Of a stretch of DNA of 64,000 nt, positions 19,290 through 28,401 are shown piece by piece; within the stretch, counting starts at the first letter, position 1, and every line of letters starts with the position of its first letter. The notes beneath the pieces are model-generated. The model was not told the origin of the DNA. It saw only the letters and a program-made list of their open reading frames with translations, and did no database searches. The position numbers and the translations under genes were made by a program. The stretch comes from Hymenobacter sp. J193 (GTDB lineage: Bacteria; Bacteroidota; Bacteroidia; Cytophagales; Hymenobacteraceae), in contig NZ_JAJONE010000001.1 of assembly GCF_024700075.1 (NCBI RefSeq), positions 1,054,001 through 1,118,000 on the forward strand, read 5' to 3'.

Positions 19290-19718
19290 TTATAGCTTGC
19301 TTGGCTGCCATACGGCCCGGAAGGTGGCATAGTCCCGGATGTAGTCTTCTTCCTGATAGAGCTCGGAGGCAAACGTGAGCTGTATGGCGGACTCAGCATA
19401 GTGCATGGAGTGCCAGCTGCTGGGCGGGATGTACAGCCCCAGGTGCGGACTATCGAGGCGGAAACTCTGCAGCTGCCCATCAGCCTGCTCAGTAACCACC
19501 ACAATGCGCCCGGCTACGGCCACCAGCACGTGCTCTGACTTGTAATGCGCGTGCCGGCCCCGCACGATTTCCTCGGGCGTATGATACGTCCAGAAAACGC
19601 GCCGGGGCACAAACGGCAGCACCTTCCCTTCTTCCGCCACGGAAATGTAGCCGATATCGGGGCTGCCCAGCCGGGGAAATTCTATCAGTTGCGGAGCCAG
19701 CATACGCAAGCCGCTCAC
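19290..19718 (-). CDS. WxcM/FdtA-like cupin (sugar 3,4-ketoisomerase family)
   Basis: Small double-stranded beta-helix protein of 142 aa. The motif GRHAHYKSEHVLVAVAG, with His residues, and the late WHSMHY segment match the FdtA/WxcM-like family, whose characterised members isomerise dTDP-4-keto-6-deoxyglucose at positions 3 and 4. No dTDP-sugar genes are adjacent, so the precise substrate is uncertain. It begins immediately after the stop of the GlcD-like gene on the same strand (no intergenic base), which implies an operon. It lies about 0.7 kb from the end of the polysaccharide cluster. Confidence 0.8.
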   Translation of the reverse strand: MSGLRMLAPQLIEFPRLGSPDIGYISVAEEGKVLPFVPRRVFWTYHTPEEIVRGRHAHYKSEHVLVAVAGRIVVVTEQADGQLQSFRLDSPHLGLYIPPSSWHSMHYAESAIQLTFASELYQEEDYIRDYATFRAVWQPSKL

Positions 19719-21131
19719 TTAAAAGATTTTGCCGGGGTTCATGATGCCGTGCGGGTCGAACACCCGCTTAATGCCGCGCATCAAATCCAGCTGCACATCC
19801 CCGATGGCAATGCCGATGTAGGGGCGCTGCACCAGCCCAATGCCGTGCTCCCCCGAGATGGTGCCACCCAGCTTTACGCACAGCCGAAAGATTTCCCGGA
19901 TGGGTTCCCGCAGGCCGTGGTTCCACATGTCGTCGTCCAGCTCGCCGCGGATGATGTTGATGTGCAGGTTACCGTCGCCGGCGTGGCCGTAGCACACGGA
20001 GTTGAAGCCGTAGCGGCGCCCGATTTCCTTTACGCCGGCCAGCAGCGTGGGCAGCTCGGCGCGGGGCACCACGGTATCTTCTTCTTTATACACCGAGTTG
20101 TAACGCACCGCATTGCCAATGTTGCGGCGAATTTTCCAGAGCTCTTCCTTTTGCCCAGCCGTGTCGGCCAGCAGGATTTCGCCGATGTCGTACTTCTCCA
20201 GCACCCCATACACATGCTCGGCTTCCTGATACAGGCGGTCGAGGTCGTTGCCGTCAAGCTCGATCAGCAAGTGGGCCCGGATGTCTTCGGGCAAATTCAG
20301 GTCGATGTTGAGGTAGCCAGCCGACCAGACAATGGCTTCGCGCTCCATGAACTCCATCCCCGAGGGCACAATGCCCGCCCGGAAGATTTCGGATACGGCT
20401 TCGGCTGCCTGAGCTTCCTGCCGGAAGGGCACCAGCAGGGTAATATCCTGCTGAGGGTGCGGAATCAGCCGGAATACGATGCGCGTGATAATGCCCAGCG
20501 TACCCTCCGAGCCAATCATCAGCTGAGTAAGGTTATAGCCAGTAGCATTCTTAAGCGTGTTGGCCCCGGTCCAGATGATGTCGCCGGTGGGCAGCACCAC
20601 CTGCATGTTTAGCACATAGTCCTTCGTGACACCATATTTCACGGCTTTAGGGCCGCCGCTGCTTTCGCTCAGGTTGCCGCCCAGAAAGCAGCTGCCCTTG
20701 CTGGCGGGGTCGGGTGGATACATCAGGCCCCGCTCCCGCACGGCATCCTGAAACACCTGCGTGATAACGCCCGGCTCTACGGTGGCCTGCAGGTTGCGCT
20801 CATCTATTTCGATGATGCGGTTTAGCCGCTCCGTGCTCAATACCACTCCGTTATGAATCGGCAGGGCACCACCGCTCAGGCCCGTACCAGCGCCGCGGGG
20901 CGTGACGGGAATGCGGTGCTCGTGGCACAGGCGCACAATTTCACTGATCTGCTCGGCGTTTTCGGGCCGGAGCACCACTGCGGGCTCGAAGTGGAAGTCC
21001 TCCGTATGGTCGCGGCCATAATCGGCGTAGGCGGAGGCTTCCGTGCGCAGCGCGGTGAGTACGTGGGCTTCGCCAACTACCTGCTCGAAGGCCACGAGCA
21101 AGGTGGGAGTGATAGAAGAAAACTCAGACAT
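19719..21131 (-). CDS. FAD-linked oxidase, GlcD/D-lactate dehydrogenase-like
   Basis: 470 aa flavoprotein of the vanillyl-alcohol oxidase/PCMH superfamily. The FAD pyrophosphate-binding loop VTPRGAGTGLSGGALP lies near residue 77, followed by GVITQVFQDAV and SSGGPKAVKYGVTKDYVL. The C-terminal FAD-linked oxidase domain carries YGHAGDGNLHINI and GEHGIGLVQRPY with the catalytic His residues. It most likely oxidises a 2-hydroxyacid (glycolate or D-lactate) and passes electrons to the respiratory chain; substrate choice cannot be read. No GlcE or GlcF partners are next to it. The intergenic space to the divergent NlpC gene is 37 nt. Confidence 0.9.
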   Translation of the reverse strand: MSEFSSITPTLLVAFEQVVGEAHVLTALRTEASAYADYGRDHTEDFHFEPAVVLRPENAEQISEIVRLCHEHRIPVTPRGAGTGLSGGALPIHNGVVLSTERLNRIIEIDERNLQATVEPGVITQVFQDAVRERGLMYPPDPASKGSCFLGGNLSESSGGPKAVKYGVTKDYVLNMQVVLPTGDIIWTGANTLKNATGYNLTQLMIGSEGTLGIITRIVFRLIPHPQQDITLLVPFRQEAQAAEAVSEIFRAGIVPSGMEFMEREAIVWSAGYLNIDLNLPEDIRAHLLIELDGNDLDRLYQEAEHVYGVLEKYDIGEILLADTAGQKEELWKIRRNIGNAVRYNSVYKEEDTVVPRAELPTLLAGVKEIGRRYGFNSVCYGHAGDGNLHINIIRGELDDDMWNHGLREPIREIFRLCVKLGGTISGEHGIGLVQRPYIGIAIGDVQLDLMRGIKRVFDPHGIMNPGKIF

Positions 21132-21155
21132 TTTCTGGTTACGAATGAAGTCGCG

Positions 21156-21163
21156 TATCTTTG
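21156..21163 (+). promoter_or_regulatory. Bacteroidota -7 box TATCTTTG
   Basis: TATCTTTG on the plus strand, 5 nt before the ATG at 21169. It supports that ATG as the true start of the NlpC/P60 lipoprotein and implies a very short leader. Confidence 0.5.
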
Positions 21164-21168
21164 TGCCG

Positions 21169-21820
21169 ATGCGGCACCACTCTGCTAAAGTACAGGTTTC
21201 GGCCTACAGCCTACGCTGGCAGTCGATTCTAGTGTGTATTTTTTTAGTTCTGCTGGCCAGCTGCAACACCACGCGCAAAGTAAACTACCGCGACGGGCGC
21301 TACCACTCCGCCCGCGAAATGGCCCGCCTGAAGGCTGCCGAGCGCAGCCGCAAAGCTAAAACCGTTACCCGCACCCCCCACCACCCGTAGCAAGGTAGTG
21401 GTGAAGCGCCCCAGCTCCCCGGCCACCGTCAGCCGCAATATGGCCACGGTTATTGAAGCAGCCCGCTCCTACCAGGGCACTCCCTATAAGTATGGTGGCA
21501 CCACGCGCCTGGGAATGGACTGCTCCGGACTGCTCTTTGTCTCCTTTGGGGCTATTGAGGTACAAATTCCCCGATCTTCAAACGAACAGGCCCTATGGGG
21601 CGACCCTGTGCGGCCCCAGGATCTGCGCGCCGGAGATTTAGTATTTTTTGGAGCTTCCCCTGGCAGCGGCACGATTACCCACGTGGGTTTGGTAACGGAA
21701 GCCTCGGCTGAGAGTGTGCAGTTCATTCACTCCTCTTCCTCGCTCGGCGTAATCGAAAACAGCTTGGAATCCGACTATTACCTGAGTCGTTTTATTAAGG
21801 CGGTACGCCCGAAAATCTAA
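21169..21820 (+). CDS. NlpC/P60 lipoprotein (Spr-like endopeptidase), one-base frameshift
   Basis: Predicted outer-membrane peptidoglycan DL-endopeptidase, about 216 aa when repaired. The N-terminal part (21169-21390) has a lipoprotein signal (SILVCIFLVLLASC with lipobox LASC) and a basic linker. The C-terminal part (from 21398) has the NlpC/P60 domain: DCSGLLFVSFG with the catalytic Cys, GDLVFFG and THVGLV with the catalytic His. The frames differ by one base; dropping one C from the six-C run at 21374-21379 joins them as RTPTTRSKVVVKRPSSPATV. I therefore annotate a single gene. Without the repair, the export signal and the enzyme would be separated, which is unlikely to be the natural state. 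Confidence 0.82.
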
Positions 21821-21912
21821 TTCTGCCCCGTACCTTTGCAGCCAAATTGGAGACGGCATTAATCTCGCCTTAATGGTAATGATTTAATAACTCTCCACCA
21901 AGTACTTCACCG

Positions 21913-21920
21913 TACTTTTG
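21913..21920 (+). promoter_or_regulatory. Bacteroidota -7 box TACTTTTG before the receptor gene
   Basis: TACTTTTG 45 nt before the receptor ATG at 21966. A second match, TACCTTTG at 21831-21838, lies further upstream beside a short inverted repeat (CATTAA / TTAATG, about 21856-21873). Confidence 0.5.
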
Positions 21921-21965
21921 CCCCCGTTTTCAGAGTACCCTTTTCTTCCACCAATTTTCCCCTGT

Positions 21966-24900
21966 ATGAAAAATTTAGGTTTACGCCACCTCTTTCTACT
22001 GCTGCTGACGCTGCTGTCGGCGCACGTGGGATGGAGCCAGGGTACAACCACCGCAGCCATGAACGGTACGATTACCGACAAGGCTGGCGCTGGTTTGCCG
22101 GGTGCTACGGTTATTGCCGTGCACACTCCTACCAACACCCAGTACGTGGCTCCTACCAACTCGGAAGGCCGCTTCAACATCCAGAACATGCGTGTGGGTG
22201 GTCCTTACACGGTGCGGGTAACCTTCATCGGCTATCAGGAAGCGGCCCGGGAAGGCCTGTTCCTGACGCTGGGCCAAAACCAGCGCCTGGACATCAACCT
22301 GAGCGAGCAGACCCAGCAGCTGGCCGGCGTAACGGTGACGGGCCAGCAGGATCTGGTAATTAATTCCGGCCGTACGGGCGCGGCAACGAGCGTACAGCGT
22401 GAGCAGATTCAGCGGCTACCTACCCTCAACCGTTCCCTGCAAGACTTCACGCGCTTAACGCCTCAAGCTTCCGGCAACTCAATTGGTGGCACTAACAACC
22501 GCTTCAATAACATCACCATTGACGGCGCAGTTAACAACGACGTATTCGGGTTGTCCAACAGCGGTACTCCTGGTGGCCAAGCTGGTACTCAGCCGATTTC
22601 CCTGGACGCAATTGACCAGATTCAGGTAAACGTAGCGCCCTACGACGTGAAGCTGGGCAATTTTACGGGCGGTGGCATTAATGCCGTTACTCGTTCCGGT
22701 ACCAACGATTTATCTGCTTCGATCTACGGTTTTTACCGGGATGAGAATACGACAGGCAAGAGTGTGACGGAGCCTCGCACAAAGGCGGCAGACTTCACCA
22801 ACTACCAGACTGGTGTTCGTGTAGGTGGCCCCATCATTAAGGATAAGCTGTTCTTCTTTGCCAATGGCGAAATTTCTCGTCGGCGCGAGCCTCTAGCGTT
22901 TGTACCTGGCACCTCAGAATCCCTTTTCCGGGTGACAGAGCTGGATACCCTGGCTATGCGGGTTAGAGAAAACTACAACGGATACGATATTGGCAGCTAC
23001 GGCGCTTTCACCCGCGAAACCAATAGCGACAAAATTTTTGCTCGTCTGGACTGGAACATCAATCCTACCAACCAGCTGACCCTGCGTCATAACTTTGTGC
23101 AGGCTTTCGATGATAACCTGTCCCGCAGCTCCAACAATATCCGGTTGGGCAGCAACGCTTATGGGTTCAACAGTACGACCAACAGCACTGTACTTGAACT
23201 TAATAGCAAGTTTGGCAGCTTCGGCAACAACCTGATTCTGAGCTACGGCCGTATTCGCGACAACCGTGATGTAGCTGGCCGGATTTTTCCGCAGGCTCAG
23301 ATCAGCGACAGAGGCCGGACCCTATTTGTGGGCAGTGAGCGTAGCTCGGTAGCCAATGAGTTGGATCAGGACATCTACGAACTGACCGACAACCTCACGC
23401 GCACCGTCGGAAAGCACACCTTCACCTTGGGTACGCACAACGAAATATTCAAATTTCGTAACCTGTTTATCAACAACCTGAGTGGCCGCTTTGACTTTGG
23501 TTCGATCAAGAACTACCTGAGCGGAGCCCCTAGCCGCGTACGCGCTACTTATTCGCTTGATCCGAACAACCCCTTGCCAGCGGCCGAGTTTACCGCTGCC
23601 CAACTGGGTTTCTACGCACAGGACGAATTTAACGTGTTGGATAATCTGCGCCTTACTGCTGGCGTGCGTCTGGATGTGCCCGTATTTGCGGACAAGCCCG
23701 GCAACAATGCGCTTGTGGAAACTACCTTCGGCTCAGACTTCCGCACTGACAACACCCCTAATGGCCAATTGCTGTGGGCTCCTCGCTTGGGCTTCAACTG
23801 GGATGTCAACAACGATGGCAAAGTTCAGCTGCGCGGTGGATCGGGCATCTTCACGGGTCGCGTGCCGTTCGTATGGATTTCCAACGACTTCATCAACAAC
23901 GGCCTCACATTAGGCACGATTGACTTACGCAGCAGCGCAACTGCTCCTCTGGCATTCGAAACCGACTATACCAAGCTGAGCACTACGTATGCCAGTGGTG
24001 CTGTGAAGACTACGGAAATCAACACCATCGGCAACGATTTCAAGATTCCGCAAGTATGGCGCTCCAACCTGGCTGCTGATTTCAAGCTGCCTGGTGACGT
24101 TACCTTCACGCTGGAAGGTATCTACTCCAAGACCCTGAATGATATCTACTACAAGGATATCAACCTGAAGGCCCCGGTAAGCCGCCTGACTGGCGCTGAC
24201 AGCCGGCCGGTATATTCCAGCACAGACCGTCGGGTGAACCCGAATTTCACTAACGTGCTCCTGCTGGATAACACGAGCAAAGGGTACCGTTACAACGTAA
24301 CTGGTCAGCTGCAGAAAGTATTTACCAGCGGCTTGAATACTTCCGTAGCCTACACGTACGGCGAATCACGGGATATTAACAGCGGCACTAGCAGCACGGC
24401 CCTTTCCAACTGGGAATTCAACCAGATCTACGCTGATCCTAACGACCCAACGCTCTCCTACTCGACGTTTGATTTGCGCCATCGTGTACTGGCTACGGGT
24501 GGTTACACTTTCAAATACGCCGCCGAAAAACTTTCCACCACTATTTCAGTGGTATACGAAGGTCAATCGGGTCGCCCCTTCACCTACCTCTACGGACAGT
24601 TGGGACGGGATTTGAACAACGACGGCGCATTCTCTAACGACCTGTTTTATATTCCCCGCAACGCCAGCGAAATTTCCTTAGTACCCGGCGCGGGCACTAG
24701 TGACACGCGTACCCCAGCCCAAATCTGGGCCGACCTGGACTACTTCATTACCCAGGACGATTACCTGAACAGCCACCGCGGAGAATATGCCGAGCGCAAC
24801 GGTGCTCGCACGCCTTGGACTCACCAGTTTGATCTACGAATTGCCCAAAATTTCAATTTCCTGGCTGGTGGTAAGAAGAACTCGCTCGAGCTTTCGCTGG

Positions 24901-25124
24901 ATATCATCAATGCAGGTAACCTGCTCAGCAAAGAGTGGGGCCGTCAGTACTTCGTGAACAACAACGCGTATGAGCTACTTAAGGTGGAGAACGTAGATGC
25001 TTCAGGGCGTCCTACCTTCTCTTTCCCAAATGCTTTTTCACCTATCACGGGCAAAGCATACGATGTTAGTGCCTTTGCCTCGCGCTGGCAGGGTCAGTTC
25101 GGCGTACGCTATAGCTTCAACTAA
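21966..25124 (+). CDS. Oar-like TonB-dependent outer-membrane receptor
   Basis: Outer-membrane protein of 1052 aa with signal peptide (LRHLFLLLLTLLSAHVGWSQ), a carboxypeptidase-regulatory-like beta-sandwich (about residues 25-115, ITDKAGAGLPGATV ... GYQEA), a TonB plug (about 120-240, with NNRFNNITIDGAVNNDVFGL and DQIQVNVAPYDVKLGNFTGGGIN), and a C-terminal barrel ending GQFGVRYSFN with a terminal aromatic residue. It resembles the Oar group rather than SusC, and no SusD-like partner follows. I choose the ATG at 21966 because it starts the signal peptide; upstream in-frame codons do not. A strong terminator follows. The substrate is unknown. Confidence 0.92.
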   Translation: MKNLGLRHLFLLLLTLLSAHVGWSQGTTTAAMNGTITDKAGAGLPGATVIAVHTPTNTQYVAPTNSEGRFNIQNMRVGGPYTVRVTFIGYQEAAREGLFLTLGQNQRLDINLSEQTQQLAGVTVTGQQDLVINSGRTGAATSVQREQIQRLPTLNRSLQDFTRLTPQASGNSIGGTNNRFNNITIDGAVNNDVFGLSNSGTPGGQAGTQPISLDAIDQIQVNVAPYDVKLGNFTGGGINAVTRSGTNDLSASIYGFYRDENTTGKSVTEPRTKAADFTNYQTGVRVGGPIIKDKLFFFANGEISRRREPLAFVPGTSESLFRVTELDTLAMRVRENYNGYDIGSYGAFTRETNSDKIFARLDWNINPTNQLTLRHNFVQAFDDNLSRSSNNIRLGSNAYGFNSTTNSTVLELNSKFGSFGNNLILSYGRIRDNRDVAGRIFPQAQISDRGRTLFVGSERSSVANELDQDIYELTDNLTRTVGKHTFTLGTHNEIFKFRNLFINNLSGRFDFGSIKNYLSGAPSRVRATYSLDPNNPLPAAEFTAAQLGFYAQDEFNVLDNLRLTAGVRLDVPVFADKPGNNALVETTFGSDFRTDNTPNGQLLWAPRLGFNWDVNNDGKVQLRGGSGIFTGRVPFVWISNDFINNGLTLGTIDLRSSATAPLAFETDYTKLSTTYASGAVKTTEINTIGNDFKIPQVWRSNLAADFKLPGDVTFTLEGIYSKTLNDIYYKDINLKAPVSRLTGADSRPVYSSTDRRVNPNFTNVLLLDNTSKGYRYNVTGQLQKVFTSGLNTSVAYTYGESRDINSGTSSTALSNWEFNQIYADPNDPTLSYSTFDLRHRVLATGGYTFKYAAEKLSTTISVVYEGQSGRPFTYLYGQLGRDLNNDGAFSNDLFYIPRNASEISLVPGAGTSDTRTPAQIWADLDYFITQDDYLNSHRGEYAERNGARTPWTHQFDLRIAQNFNFLAGGKKNSLELSLDIINAGNLLSKEWGRQYFVNNNAYELLKVENVDASGRPTFSFPNAFSPITGKAYDVSAFASRWQGQFGVRYSFN

Positions 25125-25145
25125 GCCAACGGTTTAGTTCTTCTG

Positions 25146-25181
25146 AAAGAAGGCGGGAAATATTTCCCGCCTTCTTTTTTT
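25146..25181 (+). terminator. Rho-independent terminator of the receptor gene
   Basis: Perfect 16-bp inverted repeat (25146-25161 / 25162-25177) centred on GGGAAATATTTCCC, flanked by a T tract. It lies 21 nt after the stop codon. Confidence 0.9.
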
Positions 25182-25222
25182 AAAAAAATACGTGTACGGC
25201 TTGCAGATTCCGTTTTCGGCTG

Positions 25223-25230
25223 TACTTTTG
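25223..25230 (+). promoter_or_regulatory. Promoter of tRNA-Ala (TACTTTTG)
   Basis: TACTTTTG 34 nt before the tRNA, with TTGC at 25201-25204 as a plausible -33 element 18 nt upstream. Confidence 0.5.
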
Positions 25231-25264
25231 TCCCACCAAACGCAACCGGCGAATGGACTTATCC

Positions 25265-25338
<74 letters not shown>

Positions 25339-25345
25339 CACCCCG

Positions 25346-25377
25346 AAAAAAGCCTGACCTCACTGTCAGGCTTTTTT
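25346..25377 (+). terminator. Terminator of tRNA-Ala
   Basis: Stem AAAAAAGCCTGAC (25346-25358) and GTCAGGCTTTTTT (25365-25377) with a six-base loop, eight bases after the tRNA. Confidence 0.9.
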
Positions 25378-25442
25378 GTTTTCCGTTGCCTGCGGTCAAC
25401 CATTTAGCCTACATTAGCCCCGCACTTTTTGCTGGCAGCCTT

Positions 25443-25814
25443 ATGGAACTCCGCTACGTGGCGTACGCCCTCATGGGCCTGGTCATCCTGATCCACCTCT
25501 ACATTGTGTGGCTGGAAATGTTTGCCTGGACAACGCGCGGGCCGAAGGTCTTCCGCTCGGTGCCCGCAAGCCTCTTCCCTCCTACCAAAGCTATGGCGGC
25601 CAACCAGGGACTCTACAATGGTTTCCTGGCAGCCGGACTCATCTGGGCGTTGATTATTACCGATCTGCACTGGCAGCGCAACGTAGCCTTCTTTTTTCTG
25701 GGTTGCGTGATGGTGGCCGGCCTGTACGGAGCCGCTACAGCTAGTCGCCGCATCCTGTGGGTGCAAACGGTGCCGGCTTTGCTGGCGGGGGCCGTGCTGT
25801 GGCTTTCGGCTTAA
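25443..25814 (+). CDS. DUF1304 family small membrane protein
   Basis: Inner-membrane protein of 123 aa with four predicted helices. IHLYIVWLEMFAW near the N-terminus and AANQGLYNGFLAAGLIW near the middle are hallmarks of the DUF1304 family, for which I know no established function. I start at 25443 (MELRYVAYALMG); the open frame extends upstream only because it reads through the tRNA. It ends in a strong hairpin shared with the convergent cysK gene. Confidence 0.85.
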   Translation: MELRYVAYALMGLVILIHLYIVWLEMFAWTTRGPKVFRSVPASLFPPTKAMAANQGLYNGFLAAGLIWALIITDLHWQRNVAFFFLGCVMVAGLYGAATASRRILWVQTVPALLAGAVLWLSA

Positions 25815-25829
25815 GGAGCTTTTATACAG

Positions 25830-25883
25830 CAACAGGACACCCCGTTGCGGCCGCCTGAGCAGCTGCAACGGGGTGTCCTGTTG
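25830..25883. terminator. Bidirectional terminator between DUF1304 and cysK
   Basis: Perfect 19-bp inverted repeat (25830-25848 / 25865-25883) around a 16-nt loop, with TTTTAT on the left and ATAAAAA on the right so that it can serve both convergent genes. Confidence 0.85.
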
Positions 25884-25914
25884 ATAAAAACGTCTACTGG
25901 AAGAGGCCTGACAG

Positions 25915-26835
25915 CTATACAAACAAGCCGTCGACTGACAGATACCGCTCCCCGGTATCGTAGCAGAAGGTGAGCACGCGGCTGCCCTGGGGCATATCGG
26001 GCAACTTTTTGGCCACGGCCGCCAAGGAAGCGCCGGAGGAAACACCCACAAACATACCTTCCTCACGGGCGGCCCGGCGCGTCATATCAAAGGCTTCCTG
26101 CTGGCTGATCTGGATAGTGCCGTCGAGGACTTCGGTGTGCAGGTTGGCCGGAATGAAGCCCGCGCCGATACCCTGAATCGGGTGCGGGCCGGGGGCGCCG
26201 CCGCTAATGACGGGTGAAAGCTCGGGCTCCACGGCAAACGTCTGCATACCGGGGAAATGGGGTTTGAGTACCTCCGTTACAGCAGTGATGTGGCCGCCGG
26301 TACCCACGCCGGTAATGTGAAAGTCGAAGCCCTCGGGGGCATCACGCAGGATTTCCTGGGCCGTGGTTTCGGCGTGCACCTTGAGGTTGGCGGGGTTTTC
26401 GAACTGCATAGGGAGCCAAGCGCCGGGCGTGTCGCGCACGATTTCATGGGCTTTCTCGATGGCGCCCTTCATGCCTTTCTCGCGGGGCGTCAGTTCCAGG
26501 TTGGCACCGTAGGCGGCCATCAGGCGGCGGCGCTCAATGCTCATGCTCTCGGGCATCACCAGCGTAATCTTGTAGCCTTTTACCGCAGCCACCATTGCCA
26601 GTCCCACACCAGTGTTGCCGGAGGTAGGTTCCACAATTAGCGAGTCGGGTGTGAGGATACCGTCGCGCTCGGCCTGCTCAATCATGCTCAGGGCAATCCG
26701 GTCTTTGATGCTGCCGCCGGGGTTGGCGCGCTCCAGCTTCACCCACACTTCCACATCGGGGCGGTGCGCAAACAGGCGGTTGAGGCGGAGCAGCGGCGTA
26801 TTGCCGATGGTGTCGAGAATGGAGTTGGCTTTCAT
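25915..26835 (-). CDS. cysK: Cysteine synthase A (O-acetylserine sulfhydrylase)
   Basis: PLP enzyme of 306 aa that makes L-cysteine from O-acetylserine and sulfide in the cytoplasm. The PLP lysine is Lys44 in NPGGSIKDR, the substrate loop PTSGNTG is near residue 69, the phosphate-binding [11 protein letters not shown] near 177, and the C-terminal GVSSGA is present. It follows cysE, which supplies O-acetylserine, on the same strand 111 nt downstream. The pair forms the two-step cysteine pathway and may assemble as the cysteine synthase complex. Confidence 0.95.
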   Translation of the reverse strand: MKANSILDTIGNTPLLRLNRLFAHRPDVEVWVKLERANPGGSIKDRIALSMIEQAERDGILTPDSLIVEPTSGNTGVGLAMVAAVKGYKITLVMPESMSIERRRLMAAYGANLELTPREKGMKGAIEKAHEIVRDTPGAWLPMQFENPANLKVHAETTAQEILRDAPEGFDFHITGVGTGGHITAVTEVLKPHFPGMQTFAVEPELSPVISGGAPGPHPIQGIGAGFIPANLHTEVLDGTIQISQQEAFDMTRRAAREEGMFVGVSSGASLAAVAKKLPDMPQGSRVLTFCYDTGERYLSVDGLFV

Positions 26836-26893
26836 GCGCGGGCTCGTTGAGTTGTGGTATGATTGAACGATTTTCGGGTTGAATAGCTAAATG

Positions 26894-26921
26894 GCTGACT
26901 GCCTCATCAGAAAGTCAGCCC
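26894..26921. repeat. Hairpin between cysE and cysK
   Basis: Inverted repeat GGCTGACT / AGTCAGCC around a 12-nt loop, embedded in a stretch of degenerate CATTCAGCCATCGAACCATT-like units (26886-26946). It may attenuate read-through from cysE into cysK or be a member of a dispersed repeat; nothing coding is seen here. Confidence 0.5.
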
Positions 26922-26946
26922 ATCAACCATTCAGCCATCGAACCAT

Positions 26947-27789
26947 TTAAATTGAAAAAGTGAGGTCGGCGTTGGGGTCTTCGTTGCGGGTGACGTGAAT
27001 CTGGGCGCGGTGGTAGACGCGGGAGTGCGAAGGCACACTTTCCGTCAGCCAGACGTTGCCGCCAATGATGCTGTGGCTGCCCACCACCGTGCTGCCGCCT
27101 AAAATAGTGGCCCCGGCGTAAATCACCGCGTAATCCTCGATGGTGGGGTGCCGCTTGATGCCCTGCAGATGCTTGCCCACGCTGAGTGCCCCGAGCGTGA
27201 CGCCCTGAAACACCTTTACATGCGCCCCAATCACGGCCGTTTCGCCAATGACGATGCCCGTGCCGTGGTCGATGCAGAACGATGCGCCGATGCGGGCACC
27301 GGGGTGAATATCGATGCCGGTGCGGGCATGTGCGTACTCACTGATGATACGCGGCAGCTGCGGCACCCGGAGCTGGTATAGGGCGTGGGCCAGGCGGTGC
27401 AGCGCAATGGCATAAAAACCCGGATACGTGCGAATCACCTCGGGAAGTCCATGCGCGGCGGGGTCGGCGGCGGCAATGGCGGCGGCATCGGCCAGCAGCT
27501 GTTCGCGCAGCAGCGGCAGCCCGGCAAAGAACTGAGCCGCAATTTCGGCCGGGGTAGCGGGCAGCGGCAGGGCAACCAGCAGCACCCGCATGTCGGCCTC
27601 CAGTTGGAGCAGCGTGGCCGCTACGGCGTCTTCCGTTACGAAAGGCCGCTCCGCCCGGTCCGGAAACAGCAGCCCCAGCAGCTGCTCGCTCAGCCGGTAC
27701 CAGGCAGCTCCCGGTAGTGGCGCGGTGGCGTGCTGATGCGCATGCGTGAGGGTATGGACGAAGGCGGCAACGGGCGAAGAAGATGACAC
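26947..27789 (-). CDS. cysE: Serine O-acetyltransferase
   Basis: 280 aa cytoplasmic enzyme that acetylates serine from acetyl-CoA. The C-terminal left-handed beta-helix is clear from its hexapeptides (GIDIHPGARIGASFCIDHGTG ... VIGETAVIGAHVKVFQGVTLG ... HPTIEDYAVIYAGATILGG), and the helical N-terminal domain ends in FYAIALHRLAHALY, with the active-site HGTG and DIHP motifs. It lies upstream of cysK. The C-terminus ends in ADLTFSI; a terminal Ile is the residue with which SATs dock into cysteine synthase, consistent with complex formation. Confidence 0.93.
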   Translation of the reverse strand: MSSSSPVAAFVHTLTHAHQHATAPLPGAAWYRLSEQLLGLLFPDRAERPFVTEDAVAATLLQLEADMRVLLVALPLPATPAEIAAQFFAGLPLLREQLLADAAAIAAADPAAHGLPEVIRTYPGFYAIALHRLAHALYQLRVPQLPRIISEYAHARTGIDIHPGARIGASFCIDHGTGIVIGETAVIGAHVKVFQGVTLGALSVGKHLQGIKRHPTIEDYAVIYAGATILGGSTVVGSHSIIGGNVWLTESVPSHSRVYHRAQIHVTRNEDPNADLTFSI

Positions 27790-27962
27790 AAGCAGAACCG
27801 AAGATGCGAAAGGCTAAACATACGCAGCCATTTGACATCAACCAGCACCCCATCCGAAGGTTTCTCCGAAACCAAACCCGGCTCCCGGGGCACAACCGCG
27901 GGACGGCGGCCTGCGTTAGCCCTCAGAGGTTTATTGATTTCTCTTTTTTACTTGCTTCTGCC

Positions 27963-28304
27963 ATGGCTGATACCACCATCACCAAGATTGATTCGAAACA
28001 CTCGCCGCGCGGGGCTGAGGGCGAAAAGTACCTGGCTTCGGGAATTCACGTGGCTATGCGCCTCTGGGAAAACGAGCAGCCTGCCGACGCCAAAGAGCCC
28101 AGCGCCCGTCCCTACGAAACCGTGGGCTACGTGATTAAGGGCCGCGCGGAGCTGCACATTGAAGGTCAGATGGTACTGCTGGAGCCCGGCAACTCCTGGG
28201 TTGTGCCCAAAGGCTCGTCGCACACCTACCGCATTCTGGAAGCCTTTACCGCCGTAGAAGCTACCTCTCCGCCCGCCCAGGTTCACGGCCGCGACGAAGA
28301 GTAA
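27963..28304 (+). CDS. Small cupin-domain protein
   Basis: 113 aa single-domain cupin from the ATG at 27963 (MADTTITKIDSKHSPRG); the frame is open upstream but without a plausible start. The cupin core shows RPYETVGYVIKGRAELHIEG (motif 1, with Glu and without the usual His pair) and NSWVVPKGSSHTYRI (motif 2, with His). Such proteins may bind a metal or a small ligand; no function can be assigned. A divergent cysE gene starts 170 nt upstream. Confidence 0.8.
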   Translation: MADTTITKIDSKHSPRGAEGEKYLASGIHVAMRLWENEQPADAKEPSARPYETVGYVIKGRAELHIEGQMVLLEPGNSWVVPKGSSHTYRILEAFTAVEATSPPAQVHGRDEE

Positions 28305-28328
28305 TTATTCGTTTTTAGTGGTTCGGTT

Positions 28329-28382
28329 CTAGTTGTTCATTGTCAGGTTTCTAGCACAAAAGACCTAACAATGAACAACTAG
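28329..28382. terminator. Inverted repeat between cupin and PAP2 genes
   Basis: 20-bp arms (28329-28348 / 28363-28382) with one mismatch, containing TTGTTCATTGT and its complement. It lies between convergent genes and is a probable bidirectional terminator, although no strong T tract follows. Confidence 0.6.
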
Positions 28383-28401
28383 AAACGAGCCACCAAGTAT
28401 C

